Source: Locusta migratoria (lineage: Eukaryota > Arthropoda > Insecta > Orthoptera > Acrididae). From it: DNA of 64,000 bases. The notes under the pieces are model-generated. The model was not told the origin of the DNA, searched no databases, and worked only from the letters and a program-made list of their open reading frames with translations. Location: the NCBI GenBank assembly GCA_026315105.1, contig CM048744.1, forward strand, positions 933,657,503-933,721,502. The letters run 5' to 3'. The translations under genes and the position numbers were made by a program. This document shows, piece by piece, positions 55,061 through 64,000 of the stretch (position 1 is the stretch's first letter; each line of letters begins with the position of its first letter).

Positions 55061-55374
55061 CATACGGCTTGTCAAACGTGTTCGATTAGAACGTCAGTCA
55101 AGAAGCAGTGAGAGACCGTTATGCAGTCAGACCTCTATGTTATTTCCCCATTCTCTTTAATGCCGAGCAACAGCGTCAAATGAAAAAATATCTACTCTGT
55201 AACCAGTTTGTAATGAATAACAAGAGACACCATCTTCATCACTTGTGTTTTATTTTACTTTTTATTTTCTGTCAGGTCATTCTGAGATCCAATATTCAAT
55301 TACTGCGAATCTTAACTCCTCAAAACGACGACGATTCAAGTAAAATATTGGAAGGTATCTATAAAAGTATTATC

Positions 55375-55640
55375 TTAGAAGCAGTCACAGGAAGGAAAGA
55401 TGATAAGAGTAATGTCCCGTCGACACCGTGGTCATTAGTGTTCACAACCAGATTTTTAGGTAATTATGAAGGAAATCGGCCTTACCATATCAAAGGAACC
55501 ATTCCAGCATTTTCCTGGAGTGAATTAAATAAGTCACAGAAAACCTCAATCTGGGTGTACGGAGGAGGGTTTGAACCACATCGTCCTGCCCCTTGTGAGT
55601 TCGGAAGTGGTAACATCCCTCAGACATTTCTTCAATTACT
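55375..55640 (-). repeat. Dispersed SINE-like repeat
   Basis: Second copy of the family at 48505-48735: 'gtcccgtcgacaccgtggtc', 'gaaatcggccttaccatatc', 'aggaaccattccagc' and a tRNA-like 'ggtttgaaccacatcgtcc'. Confidence 0.65.
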
Positions 55641-55663
55641 TCAAGAGTTTACCAACGAAATCA

Positions 55664-55860
55664 AAATGTTCAAATGTTTGTTGAGCTTAAGGGGCTTAAC
55701 TGCGGGGTCATCAGTCCCTAAACTCATGAACTACTTATGAACTGCCTTATACTAAAGACGACACAAACATCCATGCCCGCGGGGGGGATTAGAACTCCCG
55801 ACCGTAGCGGCCGTGCAGACTGAATGGCGCGCCGCTGACCGCTCGGCCACCGCGGCCGCC
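55664..55860 (-). repeat. tRNA-derived SINE
   Basis: Same family as 44835-45003: head 'ggcggccgcggtggccgagc', box-B region mutated ('gagttctaatcccc'), body with 'catggatgtttgtgtcgtc'. Confidence 0.8.
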
Positions 55861-55989
55861 CAACGAAATCTACCAACATCTGACATAAGAGTGATAAATT
55901 ACGTAGATAAAGTAACAAATTTGTCTAGTAGCCAGACATTGAAACTTCACGTGCAACATTGCGACGAATTAGATGAAACAGGTGAATTG

Positions 55990-56393
55990 TTTGATTAACT
56001 TCCTATCGAAAAGAGCTTGTTTTGGGAATGCGGATGGTGGACTTCAATCTTCGAGAAGATGCGGTTCATCTGTAAACGAGATCGCGTATAGGACCCTACT
56101 GCCACCAAATCTCGAGTACTGTTCCCGTGTTTGGGACACCTCGCCAGGTCGGATTAAAGGAGGTCACAGATGCAATTGAGAGGCGAGCTGTTACCAGAAG
56201 TTTCAATCTACACTAGGTTACTACTGAGACGCTTCGGGATCGCTAATGCAAATCCTCTGATGAAAGGGGATGTGTTTTTTCGAGGAACAATATTTAGAAA
56301 GTTTAAGAGTAGCGGCGTCTGAATCTGATAGCAGAATGATTAGTAGTGGCACGACATACCCTCCGCCACGCACAATGCGGTGAATTGTGCACT
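55990..56393 (+). pseudogene. Jockey/CR1-like LINE 3' end
   Basis: 'AYRTLLPPNLEYCSRVWD' (about 56082-56136) followed by a 3' UTR with 'gtggcacgacataccctcc' near 56346. It is interrupted at its 3' end by the terminal-repeat element that begins at 56394. Confidence 0.65.
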
Positions 56394-57425
56394 ATATATG
56401 AGTAGCCTATTATCTGTCTTTTGCCAGAAACTGGGATAAACGTCATTTTTTATTGCGAAACGTAGAGCTAATATATTTATGAGCTGGCAGCGGCTAATAT
56501 CAATTTGATTACTCAAGCACTTTCAAATTGTGTGTGAAAATACAGATGTCCGTCTTTGAAACCAAAACGTGTAGATGTTCGCTTTTGATATGAACACGAT
56601 TTCAGATGTCCGTTTTTTATACACTGAGATTCGCTTACTGCTGACCAGAATCTTTTACCGCTGTGTAATCTGGGAAATTATAGGAATATCGACATAAAAT
56701 AGAAAATATTAAATTCTGAACTCTATTACATATTGGAAAAATGAAGAACTACAATAATCATAATAAGCTCTTCAATTTATATATAAAATGAAATGTTACG
56801 GCACTGAATCTCTAAAATTAATAGCATAAGGTCTGTTGAAATTTTCACCTGATTTTTCCGTAAACATCGTATTTATTTTTGACATCTAACTTCTTTCCGA
56901 CAAGTGATAATTTCGTATAACACACCTTACAATAGAACAGTGTAGTTTACAAGCTAGTCTTACCTTCGTTCCTTCTAAACATTTATTTTCCACTTTTCAG
57001 CTTGTCTCAACCGCTTCCTAACTTTTCCTTCTGACGCTGGTGATGTTCCATTTCACTCGATTTAAGATGGTTATTAGTAATAATACTATAAAAAGTTACT
57101 GAAAAACTGAAGTACTGGCTAATACGTCTTAGTACCTGGCACATACTGTCGCCATGTCTGATTTTCGAGGTCTTGTGATCATATACTGTGTTCCCGTTGG
57201 CGCACACTGCTTTATTCAACAAGTGTCCGAATTTGATATCAAGCTCGTGTAGGTGTCCGCTTTTGATATGAACAGTCAACTTTAACGTGTGATTTATCAC
57301 ATTTACGTCCATTTTTGGAAAACACTGACTTCACCAATGAAAAGAGTGGAAAAACATCCACCAGGATCGACTGCTAACTAAATTTCCGTCGGATGTCCAG
57401 GTTTGATATTAGGCTACTCATATAT
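56394..57425. mobile_element. Terminal-inverted-repeat element (MITE candidate)
   Basis: Left end 'atatatgagtagcctattat' and right end (reverse complement) 'atatatgagtagcctaatat' are inverted repeats with one mismatch; the interior is about 1 kb and noncoding. A TA duplication is possible but merges with the TATATA ends. Subterminal copies of a 'gtccgcttttgatatgaaca' type word occur at both ends. No transposase. Confidence 0.65.
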
Positions 57426-57429
57426 CCTT

Positions 57430-58940
57430 TATAATTATTTATTCACGCCCATTTGAATGTGGAGTGGCACTGTGGCAAACTAGTTTACGTCTTCCTGTAG
57501 AGTAGTACATCTTTACAGACGGTGTAATTTACAGTCTCTCAATATGCTACCCTCATTAACAATGAAAATCGATATGGGAACGCCGTAGGTATTTTATTTT
57601 GTGGTTTTAATGGACTGTTATTGATACCCGGAACACACCGAGAAGGATGAAACTTTTTAAATCAGTGTGTCAGTCTAGGATCGTCAAACGTCTTTGGAGG
57701 AGATGGGTGGAATTGAGAGTTTCATCAGTAGCGACGAAATAAATTCAGCAAAAGAACACCCGAGCAAGCATCGCGCAACTGATCTACTGCCACGATCACG
57801 ATTTGCTTCAGCTGAAAGTGACGATATGCGTTGAAGGACTACCAGAGCAGTGAGTCAGAAATCGACTTTTCGTGTTAGGTGGCACGTAAGGCAGTGATCG
57901 CTATTTCTGGCTGGGGCCCCTCGCGGAAACGGCTGCGCCGTGCGACGCGCGGCTTTTCGTTCCCACAGGCCTACCACGGCGCGCCGGGTTAACGCTCTCT
58001 CCGTTTCCGTCTGCGCCTGTTGATGACGATTGTTTCCACGGTATACGGCTTACCAACTCAGAAATGACCCTTTAATGGCACGACCAAATATATGCCGGTT
58101 GCGATACTAACACGCAACATGATTCGATGGACCAACTGCACGACAGAACGTATGATCGTCTGTGACGTCGCAGGTCCCTCTTCACGCACAACGTCGCAAT
58201 GTGGGAGGTGGTCTGTTAAATGGCCAACTGCACTTGGTTCTTCTTAACCATTTCTAAAAGAGAAGGAAGAAAAGAAATCCTGGCCTGGATAGGATGTATA
58301 CCGAGATGCCAGATGTACAGCTCCAATAACGCAGAATAAAACTGATTTGGCGTTTCCCGAGAGTCATATTAGGTGGCGAAATTCATATTTTCTTCCACTT
58401 ATTATTCTGTGGGAGGCGAGTCATGAAATGGTGCATATTCGGCCTCGGTGATACCTTCACCACTTCGGAATCCACTAAAGGAGACTGAAATTTCTGCAGA
58501 CCCGTACTCATATCCCTCATGGGGCCGTAAGTGCTGCCACGTTCTTGACAGGACGCGTCTACGTGAACTGCTTCATTCACAAGTCTCCAAGAGCCCCGGA
58601 CTTAAGTTCAACGCAGTATTCCTGCTGCTTCCCGCCCCCTAAATTCAGCTTTTCATCAGCGGCAGATCCATTTCTCACTACCTCCGACTTTCAAACTGGC
58701 TTACTAGGTCGGTTTAAGGACTCCGAATACAGGTGCCCATTAACACTGTCAGACTTTATTAAGTGCTAAGCGACAGATGATTATCGTAAGACTGGCCAGC
58801 GTCAACGCTGATTCTTTCATGTAAGTAATGTGACACTTGACTGTCAAGTGAAGGAGTACTCACGTGGCCAGTCATGTTCGACAGGTAGCTTGTGTGTGAA
58901 CAAAACTGAAGGCTTGTAACGTATTTTGGCCACTCAAAGC
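57430..58940. other. No gene recognised
   Basis: Short open frames only (for example 58383-58580 minus), with no domain. Confidence 0.4.
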
Positions 58941-58944
58941 TTAC

Positions 58945-59240
58945 GCTGTGAAGATACTGGGGATTCGACACGGTCTCCTTTCGCCATTTAAAGAAGGAAG
59001 AGGAAGCGCCAGCGAGTGCGTGAGTGCTAACCTGCGGCGGGCAGCAGAAAGTGCGGGGATTATCGGCGCGCCTCGCGTGCGCCGCGCCGCGCGGACCGTT
59101 ATGAGTTGCGCGTGCCACATCCGCGCGGTGGCGCATCTAATGACGACTGGCTTGCGAGAGAGCCGGCCTGCCCCCACAATGCCGACGTCTCGCAAGAAGG
59201 CGCGGCCCTCCGCTCTCGCTTACTGGCTGCCTTCCTCACA
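58945..59240. other. GC/CpG-rich block
   Basis: 'ggcgcgcctcgcgtgcgccg' and similar. Open frames on both strands without domains. Confidence 0.3.
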
Positions 59241-59712
59241 CAACCTCTACCCAAATACAGCGCTTCGTTCAGTTTTCGAGAAAAACTAGTCGTCACGAAA
59301 CTTCGACTTCTTAAACCGTGTGAAAATGATGCTGATGCTGAGTTTTTCGGTCCCGCGGCTTAGATAACAAGGGCAAAGAGTGGGGCACAGGGGGTCTAAC
59401 TCCCTCCCCCCCTCCTCCCCCCCCCCCCGCCAGATGATTCTATAAGCAGTTTCGTTTATCAGTTTCAACTCAGCTGCTGATATTTTAAGACGGCGATATG
59501 AATCAATACGTTATCCTTGAAAACTACCTTCCCAGAAAAAGAAGAAATTATATACGCCACTGCACATAGCGTTTATACGACTCGCAACTTTGCCAGCAAA
59601 TAATAAATCGATTATTGTACTCACCTTAATCACTACCAAACTGACTTACGAATTTATTGTTCAATATTGCAGCTTCCTCAAATTGACCGTAGCACTATTA
59701 GTAATGAAGCTG

Positions 59713-59713
<1 letters not shown>

Positions 59714-59742
<29 letters not shown>
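59714..59742. repeat. Poly-T homopolymer
   Basis: 29 consecutive T followed by acag. A C-run lies at 59405-59429 (interrupted). Confidence 0.85.
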
Positions 59743-59745
<3 letters not shown>

Positions 59746-60004
59746 GAAATTGTGCACAAATTTCTTACGGAAACCTCTACGATGAGTCGCCAAAATTTGG
59801 GTCGGAGTTTTCCCGGATTACAATTGTAGAGTTTCTACGTAGTTCTGCTTGGTTTTGTTTCCCAGCTTTCGTACAGCAGGTAGGACGATTGACAGACTAC
59901 CAAGGGGAATACCCGAACTGGATTATGGATGAAGCACCACTGAATAAACAAAAAAATTCAATTTCTTATTAGACGCAATCTTTCCCTCTTTGTCAGCTGG
60001 TAGT

Positions 60005-60250
60005 CTGACTCCGCAGTGTATAGTCAGCGTGGCTGACCGCCATGTCGAAGATCCCTTGGTGGGAGGGCTGGCTGGGTCTGGGTGCTGTCTGCCAACTGAG
60101 GAGTTACTTGGCCGACTACTACTGGCTTTAAGCAAAGGAACCCGGCAACGACTGGAACACCAGTGGGCTGATCATATACCCGTCAATAACTAATCCAACG
60201 ACGCCAAAATCACGATGACATGGCGGTCGACCCGGGACGAACTGACCAAT
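60005..60250 (+). repeat. tRNA-derived SINE body
   Basis: 'agcgtggctgaccgccatg', 'cccttggtgggagggctgg', 'tgccaactgaggagttac' and 'cacgatgacatggcggtcg' in the usual order of a dispersed SINE that also left a fragment at 17880-18005. Confidence 0.65.
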
Positions 60251-60259
60251 CTAGGGCCA

Positions 60260-61385
60260 GATGGCGGTATTTTGCTGGTTCGAATGTTTTTGTGTCAGGT
60301 TTTAGGACAGGAGCCTGTAACCACTGGGGACAGTACCACAGCTTACCCAAAGTAGCAACATACACACGTTTGAACGCTAGAAGTGTCGAGGAAGTAAACT
60401 TGTTGCTATTAAAAATCAATTAATACGTTAACATTTTAATCACGCAGTTTAACATATACCGCTGGTAATTTTAACCACGTTTATTAGTCGACCAACCCTA
60501 ATATTATTTACCTGAGTTTTGAATAGTTTCGTCCCCTATAAACAACAACAACAACAAGTTTTGAATAATTATGAATAACTATCTACTGCTTACAGTACGA
60601 ACGGACATACTGATATTTATCAACCGATATGATCGCATTAAGCCACTGCATATATTATCTGTGGCCAATGTAGTCGCCTCAGTAATATGTTGCAAAATTA
60701 CTTTTTGTTAAGTTCCAAAATGTATACAATAAATGACCAAATACATCACCCTATCACTGTAATACTAGTAGATGAATTGTCAGTAAAGACCCCCAACGTT
60801 CCTATAGTTAGATATGAATGTAAGGCTGGTAGCTAACGGCAATTATGGGAATTCAGTGATTACAGAATTTTCCGATTCCATCGCATGCAGAGGTAAATGC
60901 ACTCCAGTGCACAAAAGCAGTGGCTGTCGTCTCCGGCGCGAAGTAGTTCATTATATCGCTGTTGGAGCAATCGCGGTGCGGCCCCGTTACGTCCATTACA
61001 ACGATAGCATCGGCCGCATGCTGCTGTTGATATGGTAATGCGTGCGGCCACAGTTGGAGCTTCTGAATGCGGCTCTCTTTTACGAGCGTCCCTGAAGTGG
61101 CACTAACAGCTCACGCTCCAAAGTCGCGGAGCTTGCGGAAACCGTACATCGTCGCTCCGAATTGCATCCAAGGAAAGCTTCTGCGAATATCCCACAAGGT
61201 GATATTACTGCAGTTCCAACGTATTATCATGAAAATGAGAAAGAGGTAATGACTTTGTAGTAGTTACTCCTTTTCTCGCGAATCTGTCATCGATTTACCA
61301 TATTTAACATCAAAAACGTAAGTTAGCATACCTCCAACAGAGTAACAGTAACAAAATTCGAATTTTTGAAAATCTATAGGACCAA
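60260..61385. other. No gene recognised
   Basis: Nothing supported; short frames only. Confidence 0.4.
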
Positions 61386-61389
61386 ACAA

Positions 61390-61478
61390 CTACGGTGGAG
61401 CGGAGGGGGGTTCGAACCTCCTGCAGGAACGGCCGCCCAGTACATAACAGACCACGACGCCATTCCACGCGGCTAGTC
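61390..61478 (-). repeat. tRNA-like SINE head
   Basis: Minus strand with a box-A-like 'gtggaatggcgtcgtgg' and box B 'aggttcgaacccc'. No body recognised; a functional tRNA is unlikely. Confidence 0.55.
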
Positions 61479-61861
61479 TATAACAGTAACTCAACACATT
61501 TATACAGGACACCTTGGAAACTATACACGTGTATAATAAACAGGCAGTCAGTGGGCATTGAACTACATCAACGAGGGAAGATGAACATGTGTTCATTACG
61601 CCACCCAGACACGAATCACAACTACATATACTATCCTACCAAGTCCTACGTCACCCAAATTCTGAATTATTCCCACATATATTCCCGTTATCCTCATTAA
61701 TCGCGGAATGAAGCACACTCCCTTAAGAATTCGAGCGTGGCATCCATCTGCATTAAAGGGACCATTACATATTTTTGGAAACATTTTTGTTTCACTTTTT
61801 GGAATAACAGCACTCTTATTTAAATTTATATATAAATAACAGTCTAGAGTGCAACAATTTT

Positions 61862-61904
61862 ATTCAACTAGTTTCGGCCCTTCTTTCAGACCATTTTCAG
61901 GAAT
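61862..61904 (-). ncRNA. Hammerhead-like motif, third family, mutated core
   Basis: Minus strand: ATTC, CTGAAAA (G8 changed), T, GGT...GCC-type stem II, GAAA, palindrome ACTAGT, T, GAAT. Stem I ATTC/GAAT is kept. Confidence 0.5.
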
Positions 61905-62003
61905 TTTAACTCCATCGATGTCGTGGAGATGGCAGGTAACTGGGAGTCTTTAGCGACGCAATGGAAGGCTCCCTGCCAGCTCCCCGACATCGATGGAGTT
62001 ACA

Positions 62004-62046
62004 ATTCCTGAAGATGGTGTAAAAGAAGGACCGAAACTAGTTGAAT
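62004..62046 (+). ncRNA. Hammerhead-like motif, third family
   Basis: ATTC (stem I), CTGAAGA, extra T, stem II GGT/ACC with an eleven-base loop, GAAA, palindrome ACTAGT, T, GAAT (stem I, four pairs). All core positions intact apart from the extra base. Confidence 0.65.
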
Positions 62047-62364
62047 AAAATAAAATTATTGCACTCCAGACTGTACTTATAAAGGGAGTAGTGCCTATCA
62101 TCGCCGTAATTGTCGGACGTGTCTGAAAGGACATCAAATATTTAACTACGGCGATAACTGCCGGTTGTCACACCGTTCTCCAGCTCCTATGGAAGTAGGC
62201 GTAATGAGGATAATGGGCATGGATAGTACGTCAGCAGTGAACGGAAAACTTAAAAATGTGAGTCTGACTGTGGGTAGGTTATCCCGTGTAATTGAGGTGA
62301 CCACTTTGTTCCAATAGCTTGGGGCAAACTAGAAAGATATGAATCCCGGCACGCCACAAATTTC

Positions 62365-62566
62365 AAATGTTCAAAATGTTCAAATGTTTGTTAAGCTTAT
62401 GGGACTTAACTATGGGGTTATCAGTTCCTAAACTTACAAACTACTTATGAACAACTTACGTACCAGGACGGCAAAAATATCCATGCCCGAGAGGGATTCG
62501 AACCCCCGACCGTAGTGGCCGTGCAGACCACGACTGGAGCGCCTCAGTCCCCGCGGCCACCCACAA
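62365..62566 (-). repeat. tRNA-derived SINE
   Basis: Third copy of the 44835-45003 family: box B gggttcgaatccc near 62484-62496, body 'catggatatttttgccgtcc', tail rich in 'aaacatttgaac' repeats. Confidence 0.8.
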
Positions 62567-62699
62567 ATTTCAACTTCTCCCATTCGTGTAATTCATTACC
62601 CACTGGCGGCTATTACTTTTAATTCCTTTCTGCCTTGAAACGTATTAACAACGTAACGAGTGGCAGGAGACTGCGGTCCCTTCGCAGACTCTAAATCTT

Positions 62700-63450
62700 G
62701 TCAGTGGAGTACTGTAGGTGTAGTATTACCAGCGGCTGGTAGCAGCCTGTGTGTGTTGTCACGCCACGTAGGATACGCCGATTAGGCCAATACGGTCCGC
62801 CGCCAGAAAAGGTGGGCGACTGCAAACGGCGGCAATGGGAGGAAACACACACGCACGCACGCGGCCGCGAAACGACCCTTAAAGTTCTCCGAAAGCGACA
62901 GCGCTTTGTCAGCCTGATGACGGGTTTCCTCGGAGCGAAAGAATCCCTTAATCCGCGGAAATAGCTTACGGGTAGAGGCCTCTTTTGTTCGGCCGTCTGA
63001 AAAGCCGCCCGACGGTAAGGGGGCGGGAACACACAAGTGCGGCCGGCGACAGGCAACGCTATATAGCCGACATCTGCTGCGGCTGACTGCCTAAAATGCG
63101 TAAAATTTAGGAGTTAGAGGGGGGTAGGGGGGCAGGCAGGTGGGGGCTGGTGTTTTTCAAATTACAGACGCCGGATCTCTTGGGCGTTCCGAGGAAAACC
63201 AACAGAGGTGTGGGTGCGAGGGAGGGAGGGAGGGGGGGGGGGGAGAGCGAGAGAGCTCAGAGCGGCCGGCGCGGCCACCCAGTAGGGAGGCGGGCCAGGT
63301 GGGAGGCGAGGTATGTCGGCGCTTCTAACGAGGCGACGATCGCGGGGCATTTGCCGACGGCAGCCTCCGCCGGGGCGCATGGCCACTGACTTACCGTCGG
63401 ATTTGGGGGGGGGGGGGGGGAGGGAGGTTAACAGCATCGTGCGCGGTAGA
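62700..63450. other. GC-rich stretch with G-runs
   Basis: No gene recognised. G-runs at 63118-63148, 63222-63242 and 63404-63422 could form G-quadruplexes on the plus strand. Open frames (for example 62691-63056 minus) have no domains. Confidence 0.4.
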
Positions 63451-63454
63451 GCTT

Positions 63455-63535
63455 TAGGTTTAACGCTACGTCGGCGTCGAAGTCATTAGAGATGGAGCAC
63501 GTAGTCGGATTTAGGGAGAAACGGTGAGGTAAATC
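63455..63535 (-). repeat. SINE-like fragment
   Basis: 'ggtttaacgctacgtcggcg' and 'tcattagagatggagcacg' match the 3' end of the family at 48505-48735 on the same strand. Confidence 0.5.
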
Positions 63536-64000
63536 AGTTTGTCCTGTGGCGTTCCACAGGTAAGCGTTATAGGTCCCCTACTCTTCCTCGTGTTTATAAA
63601 CGATTTAGGAGACAATCTGAATAGCTCCCTTAGACTGTTCGCGGATGATGCTGTCGTTTATCGGTTAGTGAAGTCAACAGAGGATCAAAAGCCACTGCAA
63701 AGCGATTTTGACAAAATTTCTGAATGGTGCGAAAATTGGTAATTGACAGTATATAAAGAAAAGTCTGAAGTAATACACATGACCACTAAAAGAAATCCGC
63801 TGAACTTCAATTACGCGATAAATCAGTCAAACCTTAAGGTCGTCAATTCTACCAAATACATAGGAGTTACCATTACGAACAACTTAGACTGTAGAGAACA
63901 CACACAAAATATTGTGGGGAAGGCGAACCAAAGGTTCGTTGGCAGAACGCTTCGAAGATGCGCCAGCTCCACCAAAGAGACTGCCTACATCACACTTGTG
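63536..64000 (+). pseudogene. Jockey/CR1-like LINE reverse transcriptase, runs off window
   Basis: 'SCGVPQVSVIGPLLFLVFIN' is the RT motif usually read as GVPQGSV, here with Gly to Val. 'LRLFADDAVVYR' keeps the catalytic FADD. A TAG after 'WCENW' at 63740-63742 interrupts the frame, which then continues 'LTVYKEKSEVIHM' to 'TKYIGVTITNNL' at the window end. Same family as the fragments ending in 'LEYCSSVWD'. Confidence 0.8.

Larger units (their letters stand above)
61842..62073. mobile_element. Head-to-head inverted pair of ribozyme-bearing tails
   Basis: Imperfect palindrome: left arm 61842-61940, right arm 61972-62073, about 30 bases between. Each arm carries a hammerhead-like motif reading outward, an A/T-rich stretch and 'ttgcactc'. 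The arms differ at several positions. No ORF remains, so assignment to a PLE rests on the motif and the arrangement. Confidence 0.65.

Overview
The window is animal nuclear DNA, almost certainly from an insect with a very large, repeat-rich genome. An orthopteran (grasshopper/locust type) is my best guess. The grounds are an insect-type Spitz/TGF-alpha gene with multi-kilobase introns, several tRNA-derived SINE families, jockey/CR1- and RTE-like LINEs, Penelope-like elements (PLEs), Ty3/gypsy, piggyBac, hAT and mariner-like sequences. No bacterial-style operons, rRNA genes or CRISPR arrays are present.

Layout. 1-6930: a cluster of PLE 3' tails in both orientations, then a head-to-head pair of PLE bodies (reverse transcriptase plus GIY-YIG endonuclease) meeting near 4768, with a gypsy integrase fragment at 275-775. 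6945-9397: LINE and PLE debris. 9398-11014: a second head-to-head PLE pair inserted as one unit into a LINE, with a 15-bp target-site duplication. 11095-15830: two degenerate minus-strand LINEs. 16186-20160: LINE endonuclease, SINE, piggyBac and LINE RT remnants. 20298-26603: a complete, very young Ty3/gypsy element on the minus strand, with LTRs that look identical, 4-bp TSD, intact gag and pol and a -1 frameshift site. 26608-33015: AT-rich DNA carrying a PLE tail, a hAT element with 8-bp TSD, a PLE endonuclease fragment and a piggyBac remnant.

37169-45373 (minus strand) holds the only host gene I recognise: five exons of a spitz (EGFR ligand) orthologue. They encode the EGF domain split over two exons, the juxtamembrane/transmembrane segment with a Rhomboid-substrate-like motif, and the cytoplasmic tail to the stop codon. 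The signal-peptide exon was not found. It should lie upstream (above 45.4 kb), where several GC/CpG-rich blocks are candidates. 45.4-64 kb is otherwise intergenic or 5' intronic sequence with SINEs, LINE fragments, a terminal-inverted-repeat element (56394-57425), a third head-to-head pair of ribozyme-bearing tails (61842-62073) and a LINE RT running off the end.

The most interesting theme is the PLE material. At least three PLE tail families carry hammerhead-ribozyme-like cores (CTGANGA, stem II with compensatory changes, GAAA, short palindrome). Three separate loci are head-to-head inverted pairs, and most tails of the non-palindromic families end in a GGTRAGT splice-donor-like heptamer. 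Together these suggest an insertion mechanism that joins two cDNAs 5' end to 5' end, and a conserved RNA-processing signal at the 3' end.
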